Positions 45,405 to 57,793 of a DNA stretch of 64,000 bases are shown here, piece after piece. How positions within the stretch are numbered: the first letter of the stretch is position 1; every line of letters begins with the position of its first letter. Below the pieces are notes generated by a model. It searched no databases. It was given only the letters and a program-made list of their open reading frames with translations, and was not told the origin of the DNA. Origin of the DNA: Ailanthus altissimus (taxonomy: Eukaryota > Streptophyta > Magnoliopsida > Sapindales > Simaroubaceae); contig OX327697.1 in NCBI GenBank assembly GCA_946807835.1, forward strand, positions 7,765,001 to 7,829,000, read 5' to 3'. The position numbers were made by a program, and so were the translations under genes.

Positions 45405-46500
45405 ATGGCTCCCAAGAAAAGCGAGACTGCTTATACATCTAAGCCTGCCTATGACACTACCAAATTCTTGACTTCTACTGTAGCAAAACAATATACCAAT
45501 TCAATAGTCAAGAAGACTACGATCCCAAATAGGGGTTTTGAACTAGATGTTAAATTTTCCAGCTTTCTCCATAACATTAACTCCCGAGTATGGTAGAAGC
45601 TTTGTAAACACCATAAAGTAGTAAAGTGGCTCGTGGTAAGAGCATTTTGTGTTAACGCCTTAGAGTATCGATACTTAAGGATGAGGTAAAGATGTGGCAT
45701 TCGATAACTTGAGCATCAATATGTTCTTCAACCTACTGAGCATTGAACATAATGAATATCACCAAATATAAGAAGAGCTAGACTACGATGCCATCATCCA
45801 AAGACTTTATAGTGCCAGTACTAAATGAAAACTTTTAAGAGGGCACCATACCTCTTCTATAGCCAAGATCATTGATCACGATGAGAAGATATGATACTAT
45901 TTTATTGAGACCAGTCTTATGCCAGTCACACATTTTAGTGACTTGACCAAGTACCGAGTCATTCTCCTCTATGCCATGATGATTGAAAAAATTATAGATG
46001 TTAAAAAAATAATTAAAAGATGTATAGTCTATAGTTTTCGATAAGAGAAAGCTAGCTTATTCTGCCTATCCCTCATCATTGCACTATTATACGCACAAGT
46101 TGGTGTTAGTGGGATCGATCTGAAGAGCTCATGCACCCTTCTTACCCATTCGATATCATTATGATCTATAGGGTTTGTACAGTAAATGATCAACAAAATC
46201 TGTATCTAAAACCTTTTAACTAGCCATTAGCTTTTTCCTCTTGATTACCCTCTATTTTAGAGAGATTTACCCTAATCGATATGACTTTCAATCACTAGCG
46301 AGAGTTCCTAAACTTTCACACTAACGTTTAGGTGCATTTGCAATAGTGTGTCAGTAGGTATCCCATCAGGCTCCATAGATGCAATTAACTACCACTTATT
46401 TAGGAATCAACACTAGCCAACACTCACCACCTCTTGCCTATCTTGCATCGCTGACAATAGCTTATGTTCCAATCGACATGGACAACGAGTAAGAGTACTG
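45405..46500 (+). pseudogene. Third ORF of gypsy element, 'putative plant transposon protein' domain
   Basis: Starts MAPKKSETAYTSKPAYDTTKF and continues ...IPNRGFELDVKF, then, past a stop, KLCKHHKVVKWLVVRAF. This matches the plant transposon-protein family (Pfam PF20167-like) that often follows integrase in Athila/Tat elements. The first 63 codons are open; downstream there are stops. Its function in the element is not known. Confidence 0.7.
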
Positions 46501-47718
46501 CGCATCATTCAAGGAAGTGTTTCATTTTTTCAATTTTCCACTTTCCTTTGGGACAATGTCAAAATTTAAAGTTTAGAGGCGAGGAAATTCCTTATTCTCA
46601 AAATGGCTTCTTTTTATCTATTTATATTTTATTTATGTATTTTCTTTTAATATATTTTTTTATTCGTATTGTTCTTATCATAAGATGATTACAAGTCAGT
46701 GATAAGAAATAGAAAATTGATTATAAAAGCCATAATTCCCAGGAATCAATATATACTTTAACTATTCATGTGTCTAAATCTTATGTAAGAATTCTGCCTT
46801 ATTTATGATTATTTAATTCATTTGAGCATATAGTTAGGATTATTTAAGTTAATTACTAACCTAGAGAAATTTATGTATAACAAGTACAAAAAAGGTCTCA
46901 AAACACTTTAGAACTTAGTTGATTATCACTTGAGGTGGAGTCCTAGGACACATATGATTAAAGAAATGATTTTAGACCCTATTTGAACCATTTGAACCTA
47001 GTCACCCTCTTTAAGCCTAAACATCTGTTTTCTTTGATTAACCACAAAATTACACCTTAGCCAGAATTAATATTCCTCATAACACCCATCTCACCATTGC
47101 ATGGTAGTCTTATTAGATCACTCTATAAAAGATTGGGTCTAGGGAAAAGCAGAAGTGAGAAGGAAAGAAATAATGTATGTTTTGTTTGCTCAAACAAAAT
47201 ATAAAATTTTAAAGTTTGGGGAAAAATTATTCAAAGGTTAAACTAGATTCTTGTATGTTTATGTTGTGAGTAAAACCAAAAAAGAATTTGATTATTCTAC
47301 CCTCGCCCTAAGGCTTACATTACAAGCTAAAAAAAACCTAATTGATCTTTGGTTATGTGTGTCTACATTAGTGGGAAGTGATATGAAAAAAAAGCATATG
47401 TGTGAAATTGAAATAAAAATTCGTGGAGACCAAATTTCTTCTTGTATGCATAAAACACTCTAGGTGCATTTGACTGATAATAATGATTATACACATATAC
47501 GCCAGGTAATCACTTATAGGATGAAATGAGTTTAAGGATTAGGAATTATGGATATTTAAGCTATTTAGAAGTTTCTTAAGAGTTTTAGGCAAGATACAAT
47601 CTTTGAGGCCAAGTATTAATCATCAACCAATGCATTAATTTGTTTTTAAATATTTAGCTTTATTTGTTTTTGTTTCTCTTTGCTCGAGAATGGGAAAACT
47701 ACTAAGTTTTGGGAAATT
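46501..47718 (+). other. 3' non-coding region and polypurine tract of gypsy body 2
   Basis: Contains 'gggacaatgtcaaaattta' plus 'aagtttagaggcgagg' (46550-46580), a sequence typical of the pre-LTR region of these elements, and 'aagttttgggaaattTGATAGG' just before the LTR. Short frames at 46464 and 47251 have no recognised domain. Confidence 0.6.
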
Positions 47719-48737
47719 TGATAGGCATAATTATGATTATTATTTTTATCTCTTTGGACTTAGTATTTGTTCATTTAATTTCAAATATTAGCTAATTATA
47801 AAAATTATGGTTAATTTATAGGTTTAAAGACATTTGTTGCAAGACATTGAAATTAGATGAAAAAAGGGTGAAAAGATCAAAATAGAAGGCAATGTCATTG
47901 CCCTAAAAGCAGTGTTGCAGCGCTAGGGAGGAGAAAAGAAAGATCCCAAAACAGAACTTGAGCATTGCAACGCTAACATGCCAAGGTCGCGACGTTGGAA
48001 CATAAGGAAGATCCCCTAAGTTTTAATTTGAGTACCGTGGAACCCAAGATATAGCACCACAACACTAATGTGGCCCATAAATTAACCAAAATCTAGATGC
48101 TAAGCATCACAACGCTAAGAAGGCAGCATCACAATGGTAAGACCAAAATTAAGCCAGCACTGCAACACTGGTTAGTTAAGGTATCGATACTAGGACGAAA
48201 AATAGGAATTCCTATCTTGCCTTAGACGTAAAGGATACCTTAATTGAGAGCTTTAAACTTATAAATAGAGGCCTTATAAGCAAAAAATCAAAGACATCAC
48301 AAGAAAGCACAAAAGTGAATAAGTTTTAGAGAAATTAGAACAAATGTTAAAAATCAAAGAGGAGATTGTTTGCAACAAGAGAGCGAAAACACAAAATCAG
48401 AGCACTATTTCTTTGCCAATAATCCATATTGACGAAGTAAATTAAGAAGAGATTAATTGAGTCAAATAAAATATCGAGTGATAGTTGTTATCTTAGGTTT
48501 AATTCATTCTGATAATTCATACTTGTTTGTAGAATCATCTTTTGTATGTTACTTTTAGTTCAATTTAATTTAGATTAAGGCAGTTGCTTTCTAATTGTCT
48601 GGATAAAAATAAGAAGACGTAATTTTAGTACTTAATAAAAATAGGATCAAAAGTTCCACATGGGAAGAACACTCTAATTATATTATATTACTTATTTGTA
48701 GTAGTGTGGAATTGTGATTTAGTAATTCAACATAACA
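47719..48737 (+). mobile_element. Athila/Tat-like gypsy LTR (array LTR 3)
   Basis: Starts TGATAGGCATAATTATG and parallels 29045-29830 and 36373-37790. It has a deletion relative to LTR 2, removing the 'tatgcttaatac...accattaagagagg' block. It ends near CATAACA at 48737. No target duplication could be fixed. Confidence 0.75.
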
Positions 48738-49224
48738 AAAACATGGACAAATTTCAAGAAAAAGATTTAAGTTCAACTATCGTCATCAAGGAAAAAAGAG
48801 ACAAAGAGTAAAGTTGCATCTATAGAAGTAATGTTCATACATAAATTATGAAAAAAATCTTTGATTTAGATTAATGGAGCACTCAAAATTATTTAGAAAT
48901 AAAGTTATCCTAATAATTGATAGTCTCAATTGTGTTAAAAATAAAAAATAAAGAACTCAGTGAGATGATTCTAGCATGTTGCTAGATTAAAAGAAAGGAA
49001 ATGACAATGAGTGCATGTGAAAAAAAAAGAGGTTTGCCTACAAAAGTGGTAGATAGATTGATTCTAAAAAAAAGCCCTAAGTATAATATATAGTTGATAT
49101 AGCAAGAGAAACTAGCACTATATAAAGAGTTTGGCTTAAAAACAATTTGTAAAAAAATTAAATCAAACATAATCTATTGAAGAGATATGAAAGTTTGGTT
49201 TAAGTGAGATAATATTGAATTAAA
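48738..49224. other. Unassigned AT-rich sequence
   Basis: Nothing recognised. Confidence 0.4.
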
Positions 49225-50010
49225 CTAAATTTATTTAAGACAGACTTAAATTACTTTATTTGAATTGATTTAAGAAATTTCAAGATTAGTCATTTTCTTA
49301 TAAGATTTACCTTATTAATTTAGTAAGATATCACTTATTATATCATTTTCTTATAAGAGTTACCAATTTGTTTTTCTCTTTTTCAAGTCAGGCCCTAATC
49401 AATTAGCCCAACATTTTTATGCACAAAGATTTTTGCAGTTCAATAGAGGATCTAGGATCTTTCGGTTGTTTGGAGGGCCAGCTAATGTATTAACTATCAA
49501 ATACTTCGATTTAGGAAAGAAAAAAAAATTGATCACAGATGTATATTAATAATATATTACCCCAAGGAAGTTAGACTTAACTATTTAAGTATGTTTATAC
49601 ATATTTTAAGAAGTTAGTTGATTGAGTTTTAATCCTTATAACTTTCTAAAAAGTTCGGAATTGAGTTATTATCATCTAATTAAATAATGTTGTGGATATA
49701 AATTAATTAAATCTATATTTTTTTGGTAAGGTGATAAAAGATTTAGTTCATATAATCAATTTTAAAAAAAGAGATTTAATATGTGATAATGCTATACTTT
49801 GTAAACCTACTATGACATAATATTTGTTGATAGCAGTGTAATTAATGAATTAACAATGGAATTAAAATGTTAATAAATGCTAACCTATAACACTTTTTAA
49901 TTGTTGCTATATCACTCGACATATAAAGTTGGGATATAAAATATGCAAATATAACATTATTGAATTTCAATCATGACCAATTATAAATCATAATTAAGAG
50001 GAAAACAATA
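49225..50010. repeat. Probable continuation of segmental duplication, beyond the array
   Basis: 49370-50000 matches 5510-6160 in order ('gcccaacatttttatg', 'ttcaatagnggatc', 'aataatgttgtggatata', 'cgacatataaagt'). 49225-49370 also resembles 28577-28760. Identity is visibly lower than around the exons. Confidence 0.6.
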
Positions 50011-50029
50011 CCGAGAACTTAGCATGATA

Positions 50030-51083
50030 AGTTTAAAGCAGCACTTTTACAGTGAGATTTGTTAACTTCAGGTTAGATACTTCTCTTTTCATCAAGATTG
50101 TTCAGGGAAAACTTATTTTGGTATCAGTTTATATGGATGATATCATTATTACTGGCTATGAGTCAAAACACAATTAGAGTAGTTCATTGAGTCTTTGGGT
50201 ACAACTTTTGCTCTAAAAGACTTAGAAAGTCTCAATTATTTTTAAGAGTTGAAGTAATACCTACAAAGACTTGACTTCATCTGTCACAAGCTAAGTATGT
50301 TAATGATTTGTTGGCTAAAGCTCAAATGTCAAAATGCAAAGACAGTGATACTCCAATAAGAACAAGTTAGAAGCAACTTAAAGAAGATGATGAGATATTT
50401 GATGATTCTATATCGCATTGTAGGAATGTGAGAACCTTATAATATGCTACTCTTTCATGACCTGAGATTTCTTATTTAGTGCATAAATTTTCCTATTTCT
50501 TGTTGCACCAACTCATAAGCACAGGTAAGAAATTAATAGAGTTCCCATCTATTTAAAAGCTACACTTTATACTGGATTGCGCTTTGAATGTATTGGTGAG
50601 TTGTAGCTTATTGGCTTCACCAATGCAGATTGGAAAAGTGACCGTACTATATTGGAGGATATTGCGTCTACTTGGAAAACAATCTTGTATCTTGGTCGCC
50701 TTAAAAACCAAAATGTTGTATCTAAATTAAGTGCAGAAGTAGAGTACAAAGCTTTTAACTAAATCCTACACTAAAGTTTTTGTGGCTTCAATTCTTACTT
50801 GAAGAGTTGCAAATGTCTATAACTTTAATTCTAGTTTCATGATGTGACAATTGAAGTGTTCAAGTTTTCGCACTAAATTCAAATTTTCATGTTAGAATTA
50901 AATACATTGAATTGGATTTTTATTTTATTCGAAAAAAAGTGACAAACAAGCAAGTTGAAGTAAGGTTTATTCCAAGTTCCAATTAGGTAATTGATATACT
51001 CACCAAACCACTTCCATTTAATATAATTAATTATCAAATAATCAAGATTTAGGTCTTACCAAAACCTTGAGCTTGAAAGTGAG
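50030..51083 (+). pseudogene. Copia RT/RNase H 3' portion (family C)
   Basis: Readable with stops: GTTFALKDLESLNYF, LSQAKYVNDLLAKAQM (as HKLSMLMIC..., frame-shifted), IGGYCVYLENNLVSW, SAEVEYKAF, and KVTNKQVEVRFIPSSN with ILTKPLPF. Typical of the copia RNase H end; gag to integrase are missing. Confidence 0.85.
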
Positions 51084-52183
51084 TATTAGATAATATAAAA
51101 TACTGGGAGTTCTGAAAGGCTGCTGAAGTATCAAAGAAGTTGATAAGGCAAAGACCTATATAACAGAAGTAGTTAAGAGTTGTTGAAGGAAAACGTCATT
51201 CTCTTTAGGCATTATGTTAAGCGAAGAACTTTAATAGGTATCAATCTTAAACCTTAATACCCTTGTGCAATAAAAATATGAGATTATTAAGCAAATATAA
51301 CAAGAATACAAAAAATATTAATAAGAACACAACATAATCAATATCCGTTATTTGATAATTACCTATGTCCATGGTAAATTAAAGGATTCTAATTTTTCTT
51401 ATTAACTCTTGTAAAGAAGTTTACAAAGATGAGCAAAATGAAGAACTCTCAAAAGATCTATTGAATGGTGTATCTTTATTCTTCCAAAAATAATTAACAC
51501 TCAAACAACGCTTCTACTCTAATGCCCATAAATATTTAGTGTCTACTTAATTCTTCTTTTTTCTTATAGTCTCCTATAACGCTTTATCTCAAAATAAATG
51601 GTTTACAAGAATTTATGAAGTAGTTAAAATGTGCTTACAAACCCTAATAATTAGAATAAAAGTTCACGTATTTAAGAGTCAAAAACAAACAAGTCAAAAT
51701 AATAAGTCTAAAATAGACTTTCTAAAACTGGATACTACAGCACTGAGGGTTTGGTGCCGCAACTCTAATACAATCCCTCGCCAATTGCGGTGCTGGCCTT
51801 TTTGTTTTTGGTGCCACGACATTGCGACCTGAACAATAATCTTTTATTTTTTTTTTTCGCTTTTTCTCATTTTCAAGTCTCTTTTTGTTTATCTCTTATG
51901 CGTCTAACGCGTGCTTGACTCCAACATAACTCTTTCATTGATATTTATTTCAATTTTTTCTCATACAAAATTGTTCATTCAGTATTTCTAACAAGAGTAT
52001 TTGATTTTTCCTCCAAAAGTTGTGAAATAGTTAACTTAACTCACGAGAGTTTGTTTCTTGATAATTTTGTAAGCTAATGAAGGATATATATATACACATG
52101 TCTCTATTCCAGTGATAGATTATATATAAAAAAATTCCTTCTCAAAACAGAATTTGCTGCATTTTCTCTATATCAAATTTTCA
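51084..52183 (+). mobile_element. Family C copia 3' LTR, interrupted
   Basis: Begins TATTAGATAAT directly after the pol remnant and resumes at 51994. It contains an AT-rich promoter-like stretch (52086-52130) and ends near 'caaattttca' at about 52183. The first dinucleotide is TA. Confidence 0.65.
51181..51993 (+). mobile_element. Solo family B copia LTR inside family C LTR
   Basis: 813 bp, TGTTGAAGG...TTCTAACA, flanked by perfect AGAGT duplications (51176-51180, 51994-51998). Same family as 32965-35162. Confidence 0.85.
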
Positions 52184-53600
52184 CCTTCCTACGCTTACTT
52201 ACAAATAAAACAAGTAAAAGAAACTTTATAATAATTATACAATATTAATTAATAATAGATAAATCAAATGTTATATAAGTGAAACACAATATACATTTTA
52301 ACTTCGTCTTAACATATTGTTTAAAATTTATTACTGATAATAATTTCACCTTCAAATTATTAAGATATTTTAACAAATTATATGAACCAAATATGACCGA
52401 TGACCTATTGCCTTCATTACATACACAAATCCTTCATGGTATAAGGATTAATGTAGACTAATCTTGCTTTTGAGTTAACAACCGACGGCGATTTATAATC
52501 AACTCTCACTTAAATTCTCTTTTTAATAAGACTTGTGGGTCTACTGTATTTCAAATTTATGACTTATTTATTTAACTGACAGTCACAAGTATATATATAT
52601 ACATTTATTTAATAAATTACATAATTTATTATATAATGAATAATATTATTATATGTCATTATTTAATAAATTTATATACAATTTATAATATGTAATTTCA
52701 ATTATAATAAATATAATTTTAAAATAGTTATAATAATTTTAATTATTATTACAATATTATTATTGCAATTATAATATAATATTATGTTACGATGAAATTT
52801 AATATGTTTATGAAATAAAATATTTAAAAAAAATTCTTACTGATTTAATCGTATTCTAACACGAATATTAAAATTTAAATAATATAAACAAAGTTCTATT
52901 TGGTTTAGAAGTTGGTAACACTTAATTAATTTTTTTAGCGCGAGGTCTTGGGTTTATAACCTTATGGTTACAGAATTTAATATTTTGTAATGGAACCCTC
53001 AATGGGTGTGCCAGACACGAGCCTACAATGGGTCTGTGGGCTTAGCATGGGCATATCACAGGCCCGTGCTGGTATGGCCAGTTGAGCCTTAAAGTGCTAC
53101 TTAAGCACGACTTGTTAGGCCATGGGTAGGTAGCACTTTGAGGCTTGTCGTGCTTAGGCTGCTTGATTTAATTAACGCCTTTAAAAATTAGAATGTGAAG
53201 CTCTACTTATCATTGTACATATGTACCGTAATGTTACCAAAAAATTTAAACCGACTAGAACAGAACTACTAAGGGGGTCGGTATTACTTCGTTATTTAGT
53301 GGGTTTTCTTTAATAGTTTTTTTTTTACTACTTTTTTTACATACTTGTTTTACTAAAAGTCTTTTTATACTTTTGATTTGATTTAGTATAATATTTTTGT
53401 TATGCATTAATACTAATATTCATTTTGTATAGTTCGGTTTAGTTTCTACTCTTTAAAAAACTTTTCAATTTTTATTATTAAAAAGCTGAATAGTCTGATT
53501 CGGTTTCAGTTTAGTTATACGTATAATTGGAACCGAATTAGGAAAATTGATTTTTTTTACTTATTAATATTTTAAATTTTAAATATGAGAAGCAAGATGA
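52184..53600. other. AT-rich region with one GC-richer block
   Basis: No gene recognised. About 53000-53160 is a GC-richer block of repeated GGC/GCAC/CGTGCTTA-type words (for example 'gcacgac', 'cgtgctt'), which looks like a decayed repeat. 53420-53560 contains 'CGGTT' and 'AACCGA' words. Confidence 0.4.
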
Positions 53601-53631
53601 ATTTTCATTTAAAAGTCTCCTTTAGCTCAAT

Positions 53632-55551
53632 TAGTAAGTATGGGGTATTAGTCCTTTTAGGTATGGGGTTTGAGTCTAATAGGTTTTATTTTTTCAATTA
53701 TTCTATCTTAAGGATTAAATATAAAACAATACAATGAATTGTGTTCTAAACTACAAACAAGTTGCAATTGAGTTGGTAAAGTAGGGTTTTAGTCCTTTTA
53801 AGTCCTAGGTTCGGGTCTAGTAAGTTTGGTTTTTTAATTATTATATCTTAAAGAGTAAATATAATATAATGGTATGGAATGTGTTCTGAACTAAAAACAA
53901 ACTACAGTTAAGTTGGTAAAGTAAGTGATGAGTGATTTTATTTATAATATTTTAACTCTCATAACTTGATAATTACTTATTATAAGTATGAATATAAGAC
54001 TTTTTATGAATGTTATTGCTATTTTATAGGTCTCAATAAAAAAGAGCAATGAAAAGAGGAAACATGAAGAAAATGGTAAAATGATCTTTTCACAGACCAA
54101 GTTGTGACCTAAGATCTCAAGTGTGGCGTTAGAGCAAGAATGAAAAAAAATGTAGCACCTCCAAGCCGCGGACCCAACTCATCCAACACCTTTAGGCCGT
54201 AGCCTACCTAGGCGCGACCCTAACTCATCTAGAGACTTTAGGTCGGGCCCAACTATCTAGGATGCGACCCTTGCCTAAATCGAGGCCAAGTTGCAACCCC
54301 AAGTCATCCAAGCCATGGCGCTACTAGCAGATTACGTGACTGAGTTTTTGTGCCCTAACATTTTACCTTATTTGGAGCCTATAAGTAGAAGCTAAGAGGT
54401 AACTATTCAAAATAGTAAAAAAAGAGCATGAAATTAGGGTTTCGAGACAATGTTTTTTAGAAAGATTGAGCTATTGTCTAGAGAGAGATACTTAAAGGCT
54501 AAATATTTATTAAGGATTCAAGCTTTAAAGATCATCTCCATATGAGTTTGTCTTCCTTTTCTCTTTTCCCTTTTCCCTTGTTGAATTGAAGTTTGTATTT
54601 ATAAACATTGTTTTAAACATATTTGCAACTATGAATGTCTTAATGATTTTAGTTATGAGTGTATCTATAGTTAGCTAAACTTCATTCTATGGCTTAATAT
54701 AGCTCTATTGATACTATGTTTGAATGATTTAGTAATTATTAACAAAGTTAAGTTCAAATCATTTATATTTCTTTATGCTTAATACTTCTAATTTGTTAGA
54801 AAATAAATTAGTTATTTTAGATTATTGAGTTCTGATGCTCGAGAGAGATTGACTCATAAATCGGATTTGAGAAATATAACTTTAGTTGTTATTGAGTTCG
54901 AGAGCCCAATGGTACTTCGGTAATCAATGTAAAGGTTACTTATTAAATGTATAGGTAGACAAGTTAGATAGGGATATTAACTTAAATATATATGCATATG
55001 ATATCATTAAATGCTTAAAAAAGGTAATAAGATTAATCTTAACTCTTTGATTAATGAAATGAATTGAATTAGTTAATAATTACTAAATAAGTAGGATATA
55101 GAAAGAATAGAGTAAAATCAAGACTCCAGGATCCCTGTTATTATAGGTTCCCCATCTTGTAAGATTATTAATTTGTTTAGTATAATTTTGTTTATTTTTC
55201 ATAATTAACTTAAAATTAAGATAGCCTAGGTAAAATTAAATTGTGAAAACCTAGTAATTATCATTAATTTGAGATAACAATCCTCGTAGGATGATAATCT
55301 ATTCACTGCTTTACTACTTACTAGCATCCCATGAACTTATAATTTTGTATATATATATATATATATGTCAGTGAATAGAAAGGTATTAGTCCTTTTAGGT
55401 CCTGGGTTCAAGTCTAATAAGTTTACTTTTTTCAATTATTACATCTTAAATATTATATATAATATAATGGAAAGAAATTTAAATTAAAATCAAGATACAA
55501 CTGAGTTCGTAAAGTGAAAGAAATTCATTCTCTAGTTGTAGGTTCAAATCC
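53632..55551 (+). repeat. Four tandem tRNA-like units
   Basis: Units of about 140-150 bp carry an A-box-like start (TAGCTCAATTAG at 53632) and B-box-like motifs: GGTTTGAGTCT (53668), GGTTCGGGTCT (53808), GGTTCAAGTCT (55405), GGTTCAAATCC (55541). Between boxes, 'TTAGTCCTTTTAGG' recurs. Unit 3 is split by an LTR. The arrangement suggests a tRNA-derived SINE or amplified tRNA pseudogene rather than working tRNA genes. Confidence 0.6.
53929..55369 (+). mobile_element. Solo LTR within the tRNA-like array
   Basis: Starts TGAGTGATTTTATTTATAA and ends in a TA repeat and TATGTC/CA. Flanked by AGTGA (53924-53928 and 55370-55374). The tRNA-like unit continues across it. The interior has 'gcgaccctaactcatc' and 'gcggacccaactcatcc' GC words of gypsy-type LTRs. 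The exact last base is uncertain. Confidence 0.65.
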
Positions 55552-55789
55552 AATCCAGCTTTTGTTTTATTTTTTATTTTTTAACTATTTTCAAACCTAA
55601 AAATCAAAATTGAATTGAACTGAGTCGAAAATAATTCTTTTGATTTTTGTAATATTTTTGGTCTTTTTCGATTCTCCCTTAAAGAATTAAATAACAACAT
55701 ATTAATCCGATTCTAGTCAAAACCGGACCGAATCGTCTCTTAACTATAAGATCAGTGCACTCCAACAAATGAATGCCATATGTTTTATG
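55552..55789. other. Short unassigned spacer
   Basis: AT-rich with CGATT/ACCGGACCGAATCG words. No gene. Confidence 0.4.
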
Positions 55790-57720
55790 TGTTGGCGACG
55801 GATCTAAGACACGTGGGTGTATGTATGTGCTATTGTGTCTATTACTTAAATACATATAAAGTACATATTTAAGTCTGACGGAAACGTGAAACTTGCAATA
55901 AACACAATAAATAAAATATATTAATCACATTAATATATTTATAGGATAGAAAAGTCACCTCAACGTGTAACGTTATACATGTATTTTTTTTGGAGTCCGC
56001 ATAGAGCCCAACTCGCGGGCAGTTCTAGTCACCAACACGGTGGGCTTGGTGAGCTAGAACAGCAGCCTTATACGCAGCATCGGGTTTAACTCTTAAACCT
56101 CAAAATGGTCGGTGTGTGTTTTTATCATTTTCTCCAAAAAGATAAGAATTTGAGAATTTGAAGCAATTCACTATTACTTTAATTGGAAACATAGAAAAAA
56201 ATGAAACAATTTTATTTTTTCCTTTTGTTTTTTCTCTTTTTCTTCTTTCTTTCTTTTCTCTTCTTCTTCTTCCATTTCTCCATTTCTCTTTCGGGCAATT
56301 TTTGCCCAACAACAACTACACTTGCTTTTCTCTCTCTCTTTATATATATATATATATAAAATAATAATATAATATATTATAAAATAATAGTATAAAAATA
56401 CAAATGGGTGCCAACTATATGGTACCCAAAATAAATATTAATATATATAATATCATATAATAAAATATTATATAATATACTAAGAGAGATTTTAATTATT
56501 TAACAATTAAATAATCAAAGTGAGAAAACCATTTTGCCCCTCATAAATAGTTACCAAGTTTACCCTCTAGTGGGTTTCACTAAATCTCACACTTAGGTAA
56601 ACTCAACCGAGGGTTCACAATACGCTACATGTCCTTATACAATTAGTAAATAACAATTATTAACTAATTGTTGTATTTAATACTTAAATACAGACAAGTA
56701 CGAATTCTCGTAGTAGTGTTAAATATTGCTGGATTAAAAAATTTAATCTGGCACGCTGCCCTAGTGCACAACGAGTACACTCCATATCATAGGACTTCCA
56801 AGGTCCTACACCCGATTCGTCAAATGAAACTATTCTATTAGTCCGTGAGCAATACCCCACACATACGTTACAGATATACAAATCAGTGCGTTAAACCATA
56901 CAAGTTAAGGTTACAACACATAGTATAGTACTTCCGTCATGATATCCTAGATGTGCGGGAATATAGATTATCACTGTCAAATTCCCTTATGCTCATGCAT
57001 GTCCTATCTCTAGACTTGTATCTCAATGAACAATATGTGCAAACTCATTTGCCATATTGTTCTACCCTGTTAAAACTCTTTCCCAGGACGATTGCTTGTA
57101 GTCACAAGACTTTCTAAGATACAGTCTCGAAGCATCTGGATATCAAACTCCATATGGAAGCTGACGGATCCCATATCTCTACACACCAGACTCCATAAAC
57201 ATCGGACCATACCCAGTGACACCCAGTAGTCACACTATGAAAGGTCTGTGACATGGTAGATCACTTACAAGCCCACCGTGACACTTAAGTCAAAAGATCA
57301 CGTATACTACTCAACTTGAGAGGACCCTCTGTTGACGACTTACATTGAATGTCTATCGAAGGCTTTCGTAAATCTGTCCCATATCCAGTCCTATTTGATA
57401 CCCATATGTTAATATAAACTCCAAGCTCACAATCGGCTAGGAATGACTATTCATACCATATAGGTACGACATATGCTGATCTATATAAAAAGGTATCCAC
57501 CGACAGACCCGCATCAGTAGAAATAGTTCAGGGATAATTATTCGAGAACATACTTATGCAACTTGCATTTTCTGGCACCCGATTGCAACTCTTGCAACTA
57601 TGTAGTTACTAGTATATTCTCAGGTCTATTTCCCATTACAGATAAGGCTCAAACTCTTGAATCTGCTGAGTATTATAACCAGCTAACACTTAACTGTGCT
57701 AATATTTAGCAATTATATGT
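55790..57720 (-). mobile_element. Family A-like copia LTR, reversed, truncated
   Basis: Begins TGTTGGCGACGG like the 11216 copy and carries the reversed family blocks ('ccccacacatacgtta', 'agatgtgcgggaatatag'). Homology is lost near 57720, before the LTR's other end. A polypyrimidine tract lies at 56213-56290. Confidence 0.75.
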
Positions 57721-57793
57721 CACTAGGAAATAACTTTCATCTACTACTCTCACCTCAGACTTCTTTCTTTTAGGTAAAGTCCTAGAGGTAAAA
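57721..57793. other. Spacer between two reversed LTRs
   Basis: 73 bases, unassigned. Confidence 0.3.

Noticed and set aside
53632..53690. Functional tRNA gene
   Set aside because: Only box-like motifs are seen; acceptor and anticodon stems could not be paired by eye, and the units are diverged tandem copies.
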